A DNA stretch of 64,000 nucleotides, from contig NZ_JANDBC010000001.1 of NCBI RefSeq assembly GCF_024320785.1, forward strand, positions 1,804,001 to 1,868,000, written 5' to 3'. Shown here in pieces: positions 51,378 through 61,212 of this stretch. A program made the position numbers and the translations under genes. The notes under the pieces were generated by a model. It was not told the origin of the DNA. It ran no database searches and worked only from the letters and a program-made list of their open reading frames with translations. Every line of letters begins with the position of its first letter. Positions within the stretch are counted from its first letter, which is position 1. The DNA is from Gracilimonas sediminicola (GTDB lineage: Bacteria; Bacteroidota; Rhodothermia; Balneolales; Balneolaceae).

Positions 51378-53114
51378 TTAATTCCTAATATTCTGAATAG
51401 CTACATACGTAGTTATAATTCCGGTAATGGTGGTGATACCGGTCATGATCAGCTGTATGCGGGTGTTTTTGATGCTCTCTTTCTGAATTTGATAGCTTCT
51501 TAAGGCATTTAGTTCTTCTACCGGCTGGCGGTCAACAAATATGCGGTCGCCGGACTGGATTTCCGTTTCACCCGGGCGGTACCAGGTGGCGTTGCCTGCC
51601 TTGATCACGAATACACGGTCTTTGTCGGCCGACAAGGCAAACCCGCCGGCGCGGCTCACATAATCCATGGCATTGGCTCCCGGCGTGTAAGGGAAGTAAC
51701 CGGGATTATTAACCTGTCCAAATACGAAAAGTGTATTTTCGTCTCTGGGGATGTACAAACGGTCACCATCAAAAATCTTCAGGCCTGCAAGCTGACTTTC
51801 ATCTTTCAGGTCGATATACACTTTGTTTTGGCTGAGCTTGGTTTCCGCTTCCAGGTATTCCAAGCCTTGAATTACCTGATCGGAAGTGCGGCGCATCAGG
51901 TCTGCGTTGAACTTATTCGGAATTTCATTTCTGAAGCCGCCACTTCTCATCAGGTAGGCTGCTTGAGGCAAGGCATTGTTCGTCAACCCTCCTGAAAGTT
52001 CCAGCAGTTCAAGTGCGGTAGTTTCTCCGGAATAGACCGGAAAGTTGCCGGGAATTTCAACTTCACCATATACCCAGGCCGAAGCGGAAGTATTCTTCTC
52101 GTCACTAAATGGAGCTACTACCCGGTCATTGGGCTGTAGTTTGAAAGTGTCCCAGTTTTCAGGTTCAACGATAATTTTCTCAGCTCCGGTATCCGTTCTT
52201 CGGAATATCATCAGGTAGCTGGTGTCGGCAATCACTTCAAAACCGCCGCCTATTTGTAACAGTTTTTCCGGAGTGTCCCCTTTAATAAACTGAAACTCAT
52301 AATCTGCTTTCACGGCGCCGGAAATACTGACTTTCGGGGTTTCAATATTCTGTTTTTTCAGGGTGATGATGTCCCCGTCTTTAACTTTGGGATTAAATTC
52401 AGCATCCCCGATCCTGAAATAGGATACTAAATCGGCATACTCAACAGAACCGTCTTCCCGTTCGATTTTGATGTTCCGGTAGGCATAATTACCCTTTGTT
52501 AAAAAATCACTGGAATTGGAAAGGGAGGCATTTCTCAGGTCGCGGCTTCCGTCCGTCACGGATGAATAAATGGCTTGATCAACCCGCGATTGGGAAGGAA
52601 TCATATACTTCCCCGGGTATGGTACACCACCGGTAACCTGGATGTAAATCGGTCGGGGACTTTCAAGCGTGATAACCACGGAGGCATTTTTCACATAATC
52701 TTCTGATTCCTTTTTAATCTTTTGCTCGGCTTCAGAGATAGTCAATCCATCCACGTTAACAGGTCCAATAGATGGTATAATTAAATCTCCGGCGGGGTTT
52801 ACCATCACGCCACGGATAAAAAAGTTTTTAGAAGCTTCTACTCTAATCGAAAGCAGGTCATTTACTCCCAGCTCATAAGTGCTTTTGTCGATGGTGCCAT
52901 CATATGGAAGTTGCCGTGCAGCCAGTTGAATGCCAAGCGGATCTGAGTAATAACTTCCGTCAAAAATATCGAAGTTTAAATTTAGTCCCGTACCGCTTTG
53001 ACTGTTGCTTTGATTGTTTTGCCCAATGGCAGGATGCATCGCGCCCAGTATTAAACTTAGAAAAAGAAGAGCGCTGAACAGTCGTTTTGTAATCGATTTC
53101 AAATTGGTTCTCAC
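51378..53114 (-). CDS. polysaccharide export protein with SLBB domains (Wza-like)
   Basis: The 578-residue protein has a signal peptide (LFSALLFLSLILGAMHPAIGQ), a poly_export domain (YELGVNDLLSIRVEASKNFFIRGVMVNPAGDLIIPSIGPVNV, about residues 85-165), then several SLBB domains, for example VSISGAVKADYEFQFIKGDT, AWVYGEVEIPGNFPVYSG and LFVFGQVNNPGYFPYTPG. A C-terminal helix follows (LIMTGITTITGIITTYVAI). It should build the outer-membrane exit for the glycan made by this locus. It is transcribed against the other genes and follows an EamA transporter gene with 4 bases of overlap. Confidence 0.92.
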   Translation of the reverse strand: MRTNLKSITKRLFSALLFLSLILGAMHPAIGQNNQSNSQSGTGLNLNFDIFDGSYYSDPLGIQLAARQLPYDGTIDKSTYELGVNDLLSIRVEASKNFFIRGVMVNPAGDLIIPSIGPVNVDGLTISEAEQKIKKESEDYVKNASVVITLESPRPIYIQVTGGVPYPGKYMIPSQSRVDQAIYSSVTDGSRDLRNASLSNSSDFLTKGNYAYRNIKIEREDGSVEYADLVSYFRIGDAEFNPKVKDGDIITLKKQNIETPKVSISGAVKADYEFQFIKGDTPEKLLQIGGGFEVIADTSYLMIFRRTDTGAEKIIVEPENWDTFKLQPNDRVVAPFSDEKNTSASAWVYGEVEIPGNFPVYSGETTALELLELSGGLTNNALPQAAYLMRSGGFRNEIPNKFNADLMRRTSDQVIQGLEYLEAETKLSQNKVYIDLKDESQLAGLKIFDGDRLYIPRDENTLFVFGQVNNPGYFPYTPGANAMDYVSRAGGFALSADKDRVFVIKAGNATWYRPGETEIQSGDRIFVDRQPVEELNALRSYQIQKESIKNTRIQLIMTGITTITGIITTYVAIQNIRN

Positions 53115-54109
53115 TTTGTTTTTACAGATTTCTTAAAGGAAGTTACAGTTAATCGTGCTAACACTATTCCGGTAATAACTAATCCGGCCCCAATATATTG
53201 AAGAACGGAGAGTTCTTCACCTAATAAAACCAGTCCGAATATCAGCCCTAATACCGGTACCAGGTTTTGGTAAGCGGCTGTGCGTACTGCACCGATCATT
53301 TTCACTCCGTTATTCCAGATGATGTAAGCCAAGCCAATCGATAAGGCCCCGCTATAGAAAATCCCGCCATAGCCAATGTATGAAATTCCACTCCACTCCA
53401 GTTTTATCAGGAAGGGCAGACCGACGATCAATAAGGCAATCAGCCCGACAACCGACATAAATGCCGAATATTGTATAGGGCTGTAAATAGCCAGGTATTT
53501 TCGGGAAAGGATAGTGTAGGTTGCCCAGCACACGGCGGCTACAAGGGTAATGATATTTCCAAGGAAAGTCTCGGATTCAAAAGAAAGGGTATCCTGCCCA
53601 CCCATTATGATGAGTGTAACTCCGGCAAAAGCAAATAAAACGCCGAGACCTTTCAGCAGTGTAAGTTTCTCATCCGTAAAAAACTGAGAAAGCAATGCTA
53701 CCCAAATGGGAATGGTGCCCAGCATCACGGCGGCATTTGCAGCATAGGTGTAATTCACCCCGATAATGAAAAACAGCTGGTAAAAAAGATTGCCAACTAT
53801 CCCGATGCCCACCAATTTCCAAAAATGGTCTTTCTTTACTTTTAGAGAATGTCCTCTTTTGCGGGCTACATACCATAACAAAGCGGTGGCGAAGATAAAC
53901 CGAAGTGCATTGAAGCTGTAGGGGTCCATCTCGCGCAGAGATACTTTTACAATGCTGAAGTTCAATGCCCAGATAATGGCTACAAGGATCAGGCTGAGGT
54001 CAATTAAATACGGTCGCTTCAAAGACTGATTTTTTTGGTGAGGCAAAAGGTAAGGGTTAAGCAGTTTTAAACCGAACTTTTTATTGAACCCCAACACTGC
54101 TACACCCAA
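53111..54109 (-). CDS. EamA/DMT-family transporter
   Basis: The 332-residue protein has ten hydrophobic helices in two EamA repeats (LILVAIIWALNFSIVKVSLREMDPYSFNALRF and TLVAAVCWATYTILSRKYL). Substrate unknown. The start is TTG at the farthest upstream point; the first 35 residues before the first helix are poorly conserved-looking, so translation may start later, for example at another TTG about 20 codons on. It leads the SLBB gene by a 4-base overlap and is divergent from tetR. Confidence 0.82.
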   Translation of the reverse strand: MGVAVLGFNKKFGLKLLNPYLLPHQKNQSLKRPYLIDLSLILVAIIWALNFSIVKVSLREMDPYSFNALRFIFATALLWYVARKRGHSLKVKKDHFWKLVGIGIVGNLFYQLFFIIGVNYTYAANAAVMLGTIPIWVALLSQFFTDEKLTLLKGLGVLFAFAGVTLIIMGGQDTLSFESETFLGNIITLVAAVCWATYTILSRKYLAIYSPIQYSAFMSVVGLIALLIVGLPFLIKLEWSGISYIGYGGIFYSGALSIGLAYIIWNNGVKMIGAVRTAAYQNLVPVLGLIFGLVLLGEELSVLQYIGAGLVITGIVLARLTVTSFKKSVKTK

Positions 54110-54210
54110 TGAATTGGGATCTGAGTAACGAATTCGTGGTCATAATTTTTTACCCGAAAAAGTTAGGAACTATTTCAGAATGTCTGTAGTTTTGTGACCT
54201 CAATTCAAAA

Positions 54211-54227
54211 AATGACTTGAAGTCAAT
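54211..54227. promoter_or_regulatory. TetR operator-like palindrome upstream of tetR
   Basis: AATGACTTGAAGTCAAT: arms TGACTT/AAGTCA around one base, ending 3 bases before the tetR ATG. It closely matches a second site near the end of tetR, before the efflux genes. Confidence 0.6.
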
Positions 54228-54229
54228 AT

Positions 54230-54934
54230 ATGGGAACATCGGAGCGCAAAGAGCGCGAGAAAGAACAAAAAAAGGTGCTGATCCTGGAGTCGGCCGAGGA
54301 GTTGATTCTCGAGAAGGGACTTGATCACCTTAATATGGATGAAGTGGCTGAGCGGGCAGAGGTTAGTAAAGGGTCGTTATACCATTATTTCAAAAATAAG
54401 TCTGACCTGGTGCTGGGCATATGTAATAAAGCCACCAATATGCTTTCTAAGCAGATTTCGGATGTTTTAACCCGAGACCTTCCCGGTATTGAGATGGTAT
54501 ATACCATCGGGGCAACCTTTCTGAACTTTGTGCGATCTCATCCGGAGTTTTTCCGTTCCATGCGCTTTTTTGATAACCTGAAAGACACTGATCAGCTTGG
54601 TGAGAGTGAATACATCGAAATGTGCCAATCTAATATGGATACTTCTTTTACAAGCATGGTTCGTGCTATTCAGATTGGCATGCAAGACGGATCCATCAAC
54701 GATTCATATGATGCAAAAGAGCTGGCCATTCTTCTGTGGAGCACCTCCCACGGAATGGTGAACCTGGCTTATTTACATCAGAACACCCCGCACTTTCATC
54801 TTTTGGAAAAGAACAAAGTAGAGATGAATTCTTTGTTCGAAGGCTATATGAAACTCATAGGTTGTGGAATTGCAACGGATGAGAGTAAAAAAGACATTGA
54901 CTCAAAGTCAATTTTTGAAACAGAATCTAAATAG
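54230..54934 (+). CDS. TetR-family transcriptional regulator
   Basis: The 234-residue protein has an N-terminal TetR HTH (about residues 14-60), with ILESAEELILEKGLDHLNMDEVAERAEVSKGSLYHYFKNKSDLV matching the family closely. The C-terminal ligand domain is helical and not specific. It stands directly before a tolC-adaptor-RND operon and so likely represses both itself and the pump. Two matching palindromes support this: one just before its ATG and one within its own last codons. Confidence 0.93.
   Translation: MGTSERKEREKEQKKVLILESAEELILEKGLDHLNMDEVAERAEVSKGSLYHYFKNKSDLVLGICNKATNMLSKQISDVLTRDLPGIEMVYTIGATFLNFVRSHPEFFRSMRFFDNLKDTDQLGESEYIEMCQSNMDTSFTSMVRAIQIGMQDGSINDSYDAKELAILLWSTSHGMVNLAYLHQNTPHFHLLEKNKVEMNSLFEGYMKLIGCGIATDESKKDIDSKSIFETESK
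54896..54912. promoter_or_regulatory. TetR operator-like palindrome upstream of the pump operon
   Basis: ATTGACTCAAAGTCAAT: perfect 7-base arms around CAA. It lies within the last codons of tetR and 75 bases before the tolC ATG, sharing TGACT-nnn-AGTCAAT with the site before tetR. Confidence 0.6.
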
Positions 54935-54987
54935 AACCGTAGAAGCTCCCGCTTTTTTTGAACCCATTTTCAGAACCACTTAAACTA

Positions 54988-56460
54988 ATGACAACTCACT
55001 CACCCATGAGATTTACTTTCCTTGTAACAGGATTGCTTTTGCTCTTACAATCAACGGCATTTGGACAGGTAAAAGGCGACTCACTATTTGCTGACGCAGA
55101 ACTAACACTGGAAGATGCCATCAAAGTGGCCGTTGCCAACAATCCACAGGTTAACCGGGCGCTGCTTTCCGTAAAAGATGCGGATGAACTCGTTGATATT
55201 GCGTACAGCGAAGTGTATCCGAATATCTCTTCAAGCATGAGCTACACCCGGAACTTTGAAGTGCCTGTAAACTTTATTCCGGCCATCATATTTGATCAAA
55301 ATGCAGATCCCGATGAATTGGTGCCTGTAGCATTCGGAACGGATAATAACTGGCAGGGTGGATTTACGGTTACCCAAAACATTTTCCGGGGCGAGGTTTT
55401 TGTAGGACTTTCCACTTCCGAAATTTTCAAGACTGTACAACAGGAGAACCTTCGGGCCACAACTCAGCAGATTATAACACAAGCCCGGGTAGCTTACTAC
55501 CAGGTGTTGGTGGCTAAAGAGCAGCTGAGGCTGCAGGAAGCTCAGATCAGGCGAATTGAGCAGAACCTGAAAGAGAATCGCGCACGACAGCAGGCCGGTT
55601 TGGTTGACGAATACGCCGTGCTTCAGCTGGAAGTGCAGCTGAGCAATCAGCGTCCGCAGTTAATCGAAGCCCAGTATGCGGTTGATGAAGCTTACCGGGG
55701 GCTGAAGGTGGCTTTGGGATTACCGCTACAGGTTGATTTTGAAGTGAAGGGAAATTTAAACGCGTTTGATATTGTATCGGAAGATGCCGGTGCGGAGGAG
55801 AATGCCCAGATTAAGAGAATCGATCAGATGAATCCCTTTATCTACCAGAGGGAAGAAGAAACCATGAACTCGTTTATGGATGAGCGCGGCGATCTTCGTA
55901 TTCTGGATGCACGACTAAACCTGAATGAAAAAGAAATTCAGGCGGTGAAGAGCCGGTTTCTGCCAACCATCACAGCATCCTATAACTTGCAATGGAGCGC
56001 AGCCGAACCGGGCAGTCCCACCTTCTTCGAAAACAACACAAGATTTCAAACACTCGGGATTAATGTAAGCCTGCCCATATTTGAAGGCTTTAAAAGAATG
56101 GCAGATGTTCAGCGTGCCCAAATTTCCCGGAAGGATATCGAAGAGCAAATTCGCGCAGCTGAATTATCAGCTGAAAATGAGGTTGCATCTGCAGCCGAAG
56201 AGCTGAATAAAAGTTTTGAAACAGCAGAAGCTCGCAAACAAGCTCTTGAGCAAGCCGAGGAAGGATACCAGCGGGCGCTTGCAAGACTGGAGAATGGTAT
56301 CGGTTCACAATTAGAAGTTACTGATGCCGAAGTTCAGGTCCGTCAGGCGGAAGTAAACTATGCGCTGATGGTGTTTGAATATCTGAGTGCCAAAGCACAG
56401 TACGACCTGGCAACCGGTCACGTACCTTTTGTTGATACTATGGAAATGGAAGTAGAATGA
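54988..56460 (+). CDS. TolC-family outer-membrane efflux protein
   Basis: The 490-residue protein has a signal peptide (FLVTGLLLLLQSTAFGQ). ATG at 54988 is chosen; one 6 codons later is also plausible, while a TTG further up would spoil the signal. Two OEP repeats are visible: LEDAIKVAVANNPQVNRALLSV with ARVAYYQVLVAKEQLRLQEAQ, and LRILDARLNLNEKEIQAVKS with GYQRALARLENGIGSQLEVTDAEVQVRQAEV. It forms the exit duct for the RND pump encoded after it. Confidence 0.9.
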   Translation: MTTHSPMRFTFLVTGLLLLLQSTAFGQVKGDSLFADAELTLEDAIKVAVANNPQVNRALLSVKDADELVDIAYSEVYPNISSSMSYTRNFEVPVNFIPAIIFDQNADPDELVPVAFGTDNNWQGGFTVTQNIFRGEVFVGLSTSEIFKTVQQENLRATTQQIITQARVAYYQVLVAKEQLRLQEAQIRRIEQNLKENRARQQAGLVDEYAVLQLEVQLSNQRPQLIEAQYAVDEAYRGLKVALGLPLQVDFEVKGNLNAFDIVSEDAGAEENAQIKRIDQMNPFIYQREEETMNSFMDERGDLRILDARLNLNEKEIQAVKSRFLPTITASYNLQWSAAEPGSPTFFENNTRFQTLGINVSLPIFEGFKRMADVQRAQISRKDIEEQIRAAELSAENEVASAAEELNKSFETAEARKQALEQAEEGYQRALARLENGIGSQLEVTDAEVQVRQAEVNYALMVFEYLSAKAQYDLATGHVPFVDTMEMEVE

Positions 56461-56492
56461 TTTTTAACAATAAAGACACGAACTCAATCGAA

Positions 56493-57575
56493 ATGAAAAA
56501 ATTTAATCTGATTTTAATAACTGTTTTTGCAGCCATTATTGCTGCCTGTTCGGGAGAAGCCCCGGAAATTGCCAATGATGAAGTTGTGGGAAAAACGGTG
56601 AACGTAGAAACAAGAACGCTTCAGCCGGAGACATTCAGAAGTCAGCTTCGGGTAGTGGGAAATGTGGAAACCAAAAACGACATCATGATTTCCGCTGAAG
56701 TGGCCGGACGTATTATGGAGCAGTCAGTTCCGGAAGGTGCTAAAGTTAAAAAAGGCCAAACCATCCTGAGGATTGATGATGCCAAGCTGAGACAGGAAAA
56801 AGCCCGACTTGAGGCAGCAACCGAACAAGCCCGTGAAAATTATGAGCGACTGCAGCGGGTGTATGAGGAAAGTGAAATCGGCTCAGAAATTGATGTGCTG
56901 AACGCCAAGTTCAATTATCAGCAGAACAAATCCGCGCTGGAGTCGATTAAAGTTGACCTGGAAAACACAACTATTTCAGCTCCTTTTGCCGGTACGGTAG
57001 AGCAGTACATGCTGGAGGAGGGCGAAATGGCAAGTCCCGGAATGCCTGTGGTCAGGCTGATCGGAACCAACACGTACATCGTAACGGCCGGCGTACCTGC
57101 CCGCTATGCAGATGTGGTGCAGTCAGGTGACGATGTTGAAGTATGGTTCGATACTCAGAATGCAGATACCCTTCAGGGAGAAATTTCTTTTGTTGGAAAC
57201 AGTATTGACCCGCAAAGCCGCACATTCCGAATCGAGGTTCTGCTTCCGGTTCAGCAAAAAAGCTATAAGGTGGATATGATTGCCAACCTGCGCCTGAATA
57301 CACTGATGGAAGAAAACGTGCTGATTGTAAGCGAAGAATTTATCTATAAAGAAGACGACGAGTTCATCACATATGTAAAAACAGAGAATGAGTCCGGCGC
57401 TCCGGTTGCAGAAAGGAGAGTTGTGGAATTAGGGCCGTCTTACCGGTCGGATGTAATTATAAGAAGCGGAATTGCTCCCGGTGAAGAGTTGATTACCATT
57501 GGGTCGGCCTTTCTTAATGATGGTGTGAGACTCAATATTGTGGAATCTCGTGAGAGCGATCTTGCATCCAATTAA
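56493..57575 (+). CDS. RND efflux adaptor lipoprotein
   Basis: The 360-residue protein has a lipoprotein signal (LITVFAAIIAACSG). ATG at 56493 is chosen because it gives a normal signal; an ATG at 56457 overlapping the tolC stop is possible. The lipoyl halves (EVAGRIMEQSVPEGAKVKKGQTILRI and TTISAPFAGTVEQYMLEEGEMASPG) flank a coiled-coil hairpin, followed by beta-barrel and membrane-proximal domains. It connects the RND pump with the TolC duct. Confidence 0.92.
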   Translation: MKKFNLILITVFAAIIAACSGEAPEIANDEVVGKTVNVETRTLQPETFRSQLRVVGNVETKNDIMISAEVAGRIMEQSVPEGAKVKKGQTILRIDDAKLRQEKARLEAATEQARENYERLQRVYEESEIGSEIDVLNAKFNYQQNKSALESIKVDLENTTISAPFAGTVEQYMLEEGEMASPGMPVVRLIGTNTYIVTAGVPARYADVVQSGDDVEVWFDTQNADTLQGEISFVGNSIDPQSRTFRIEVLLPVQQKSYKVDMIANLRLNTLMEENVLIVSEEFIYKEDDEFITYVKTENESGAPVAERRVVELGPSYRSDVIIRSGIAPGEELITIGSAFLNDGVRLNIVESRESDLASN

Positions 57576-57608
57576 TGATTTTAAAAACGATTTTGGAGAA
57601 ATAGTACG

Positions 57609-60600
57609 ATGAGTACCGACGATATAACAAATGGTGCCGGCGCAAAACGATCTATTCCGGACAGTTCAAACCGGAAAGAATTTTGGCTTTCCTCATTTTC
57701 GATAAACAACCGCATCAGCGTGTTGGTTTTGATTATGTTGGTAGCTGTTTTGGGGATTGTGTCTTATATCACCATTCCCAAAGAGTCTTTCCCGAACATT
57801 ACAGTTCCGAATATTTTTGTGGTAACGATCTATCCCGGAGTATCTCCCGAGGATATGGAAAGCCTGATTACCCGTAAGCTGGAGGATGAACTGAGTAACA
57901 TCAGTGATGTTAAAACCATGACCTCCACCTCTTCGGAAGGGTATTCGAACATCAACCTGGAGTTCAACACCGGGATTGATATCGATGAAGCCCTGCAGAA
58001 AGTGCGGGAGAAAGTTGACCTGGCAAAACCGGAGCTTCCGGAAGATGCCGAAGACCCGACTATTCAGGAGGTAAACCTCTCCGAGTTCCCCATTATGCAG
58101 GTAAACCTGTCGGGCGATTACAGCCTCGACATCCTTAAAGAAATTGCTGAGGATTTACAGGAAGATATTGAAGCCGTTCCTTCCGTTTTAGGGGTTGATT
58201 TAACCGGTGGTTTGGAGCGCGAGGTTCAGGTAGATGTGGATCTGCCCAAGATGAAGTACTACAACCTCAGCTTCACTGACATCATCGCGGCCATTCAGCA
58301 GGAAAACGTAACGGTACCCGGTGGCGATATTACCGTAGGCACAAAGAACTTCCTGTTACGGGTGCCCGGGCAGTACGAAACAACGGCTCCGCTTGAAGAT
58401 ATTGTGGTTAATGCGGATGATGACAAACCGGTTTACATCCGGGATGTTGCTACCGTTACTTTTGGATATAAAGAGCGGGAAACCTATTCCACCCTCGATG
58501 GATCGCCGGTAATCACACTCGGGATCAAGAAAAGAACCGGGCAAAATATTCTGGATACTTCCACCGAAGTGAAGTCTATTCTCGAAGAGGCATTGCCTGC
58601 TCTGCCGCCGAGTACGGTTTATAAAATAACCAACGATCAGAGTAAAGACGTGGTAAGTATGGTAGCTAACCTGGAGAATAACATCATCTCAGGTCTGATC
58701 CTGGTAGTAGGTGTATTACTCTTTTTTCTTGGGGTGAGGAATGCCTCATTTGTAGGTGTCTCTATTCCGCTTTCCATGTTTTTATCGTTTATTATACTGA
58801 GCGCGTTGGGAATCACCATGAATATGATTGTGCTGTTTTCCCTGATACTGGCACTGGGGATGTTGGTGGATAATGCCATTGTAGTGGTGGAAAATATTTA
58901 CCGCTACCTGGAGGAAGGTTTTGATAACTTTGAGGCCGCCAAGAAAGGAACCGGTGAGGTAGCATTGCCCATTATTTCTGGAACAGCAACGACTCTTGCT
59001 GCCTTCGCCCCCATGATTTTTTGGCCGGGTATTGTCGGGGAGTTTATGGGATACTTGCCGAAAACTCTAATTATTACCCTGAGTAGTTCCCTGTTTGTTG
59101 GGTTGATTATCAACCCGGTAATCTGTGCATTATTTATGCGGGTTGATACTGAGCAGGGTAAAGCAGTGATGACAAAAGCAGGAAAAATCACTCTTTATGT
59201 TTTTTTGAGTCTCATTGGATTAGTTTTACTTATTTCAAGTTTTATAACTTGGACCATGCTGATCACACTTGGGGTGATACTTTGGGTATCCAATAAATAT
59301 GTTCTTGAGCCTATTGGTAATTGGTGGCAGCGAGAGGGTCTTAATAAGGTGCTGGATCGATATGAAAGAATATTAGCTTGGACTTTAAATGGTGTTGTGG
59401 GCCCATTAATTACTTTCGTTATAGCTGGAATTGTATTTATTGGCAGTTTCCTTTCATTGTATTTTTTCTTTCCGGGATCAGAATTCTTCCCGGAAGACAT
59501 CCCGCCAAGAGACATCTACGTTCAAATTGAAACACCTGTTGGTTCGGATGTGGAGTTCACAAAAAGCGTAGTGGATAAAGTAGCCGCTCGTGTTGAGCAA
59601 ATGCCCTACAACGTGGATTACAATACTATTCTGGCAACATCGGGTGCGGCAATTACCAGCGACCCGGCCGCCTCGGGAGGGAATTCAACCCATCTCGGAA
59701 CGGTTGCCATTAATTTTGTGGATTATGAAGAACGCCAAAAAGGCGTGTTTGAAGCCATGGAATACATGCGGAATGATTTGTCCGGGCTTGTTGCCGGCGC
59801 AAAAATCACCGTAGAAAAACCACAGGACGGCCCGCCCACCGGACCTCCGATTAACCTTGAAATCTCCGGTCCTCAAATGGATCAGCTAACACGCATCTCA
59901 AACCGTGTGCTGGAGATTATGGAAGAAGATTCCATCTTCGCTAAATTGGATGGACTTGAAACCGATTTACCGGAAGCCAGACCGGAAGTGAAAGTCGAAG
60001 TGGACCGTGAAAAAGCAGCACTTTTCGATTTAAATACCAATGAAGTTGGGATGACGGTGCGACAGGCCATCAACGGTGTAGAGGCTTCAAAGTTCCGGGA
60101 TGGAAAAGAAGAATACGAAATTATTGTCCGCCTTTCGGATGAGTACAGAGATGATCTCAGCACCCTGGCAGATCTGACTATATTCCAGGAAGGAATTCAG
60201 GTCCCTCTTTCAGAAGTGGCCACCTGGGAAGTGAGTGATGGCTTCGGCGGAATCCGTCATAAAGAGTCAGAGCGGGTTATTACCGTTAGTGCGGATGTTC
60301 GCTCCGGTTACCAGTCAAATGCCGTGTTAGCCGAAGCGCAGGTGCTGTTACAGGATTACCTGGATGGACTTCCCGGCGGCTACTCGTACGAATGGACAGG
60401 GCAGCAACAGGATCAGCAGGAGTCGTTTGAGTTCCTGGGCAAAGCCTTCTTGATAGCTTTATTCCTTATTGCGTTTATTTTGGTTTCACAGTTCAATTCA
60501 GTAGCCAAGCCGGTCATTATTTTAAGTTCGGTGATTATGTCCACCGCCGGAGTATTTTATGGATTGGTGACCTTCCAGATGGCCCTTGGTCTGATGGCTA

Positions 60601-61106
60601 TACTTGGAATTATATCGCTGGCCGGGGTAGTGGTGAATAACGCCATTGTACTTATTGACTATGTTGATATTCTGCGAACCCGGGACGGACTCGACTTACG
60701 CAGCGCCTTGATTGAAGGCGGGAAAGTTCGTTTCCGGCCGGTAATTTTAACGGCTATCACAACAACTCTTGGCTTGGTACCGCTGGCAATCGGTTTCAAC
60801 TTTGACTTCATAACCTTAGTCAGCAGCCCGATTACCTTCTTTTCAAACCTCAGTGAGTACATTTTCTGGGGTGGTGAACAAGCAGCCTGGTGGGGCCCTA
60901 TGGCTATCGCCGTTATTGTTGGGTTGATTTTCGCCACTGCCTTAACGCTTATCCTTGTGCCTGTACTTTACAGCGTCATTGAGCGAGGCAGAAGAAAAGT
61001 GAATACCATTATGTTCGGAACAACCGAGCCGGGTATTATAAAAGACCAAAGTGAGTTGAATGGCGAATCTAAAGGCAAACCTGCTTTAGAACCTTCAGCC
61101 GGCTAA
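57609..61106 (+). CDS. RND-family efflux pump, HAE1/AcrB type
   Basis: The 1165-residue inner-membrane proton antiporter exports drugs or other amphiphiles. TM1 (SVLVLIMLVAVLGIVSYITI) follows a cytoplasmic N-terminus. Signature segments include FPNITVPNIFVVTIYPGVSPEDME, NISDVKTMTSTSSEGYSNI, LALGMLVDNAIVVVENIYRY (TM4 with the proton-relay aspartate) and GIISLAGVVVNNAIVLIDYV. It is longer than AcrB (about 1050) because of two extra hydrophobic stretches between TM6 and TM7 (about residues 527-560) and a loop before TM12. No frameshift visible. Confidence 0.95.
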   Translation: MSTDDITNGAGAKRSIPDSSNRKEFWLSSFSINNRISVLVLIMLVAVLGIVSYITIPKESFPNITVPNIFVVTIYPGVSPEDMESLITRKLEDELSNISDVKTMTSTSSEGYSNINLEFNTGIDIDEALQKVREKVDLAKPELPEDAEDPTIQEVNLSEFPIMQVNLSGDYSLDILKEIAEDLQEDIEAVPSVLGVDLTGGLEREVQVDVDLPKMKYYNLSFTDIIAAIQQENVTVPGGDITVGTKNFLLRVPGQYETTAPLEDIVVNADDDKPVYIRDVATVTFGYKERETYSTLDGSPVITLGIKKRTGQNILDTSTEVKSILEEALPALPPSTVYKITNDQSKDVVSMVANLENNIISGLILVVGVLLFFLGVRNASFVGVSIPLSMFLSFIILSALGITMNMIVLFSLILALGMLVDNAIVVVENIYRYLEEGFDNFEAAKKGTGEVALPIISGTATTLAAFAPMIFWPGIVGEFMGYLPKTLIITLSSSLFVGLIINPVICALFMRVDTEQGKAVMTKAGKITLYVFLSLIGLVLLISSFITWTMLITLGVILWVSNKYVLEPIGNWWQREGLNKVLDRYERILAWTLNGVVGPLITFVIAGIVFIGSFLSLYFFFPGSEFFPEDIPPRDIYVQIETPVGSDVEFTKSVVDKVAARVEQMPYNVDYNTILATSGAAITSDPAASGGNSTHLGTVAINFVDYEERQKGVFEAMEYMRNDLSGLVAGAKITVEKPQDGPPTGPPINLEISGPQMDQLTRISNRVLEIMEEDSIFAKLDGLETDLPEARPEVKVEVDREKAALFDLNTNEVGMTVRQAINGVEASKFRDGKEEYEIIVRLSDEYRDDLSTLADLTIFQEGIQVPLSEVATWEVSDGFGGIRHKESERVITVSADVRSGYQSNAVLAEAQVLLQDYLDGLPGGYSYEWTGQQQDQQESFEFLGKAFLIALFLIAFILVSQFNSVAKPVIILSSVIMSTAGVFYGLVTFQMALGLMAILGIISLAGVVVNNAIVLIDYVDILRTRDGLDLRSALIEGGKVRFRPVILTAITTTLGLVPLAIGFNFDFITLVSSPITFFSNLSEYIFWGGEQAAWWGPMAIAVIVGLIFATALTLILVPVLYSVIERGRRKVNTIMFGTTEPGIIKDQSELNGESKGKPALEPSAG

Positions 61107-61127
61107 AGCTCGAAAAACGAATAGTTA

Positions 61128-61166
61128 AAGCCCGTCATCTTTTTAAAAGGAAGACGGGCTTTTTTG
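61128..61166 (+). terminator. intrinsic terminator of the pump operon
   Basis: AAGCCCGTC pairs with GACGGGCTT, with extra CTTTT/AAAAG pairing inside, followed by TTTTTTG. It lies about 20 bases after the RND stop. Confidence 0.8.
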
Positions 61167-61212
61167 TTTGTGAAAACTTTTATCTTATAAGAAAAATTAA
61201 AAACAACATTCT

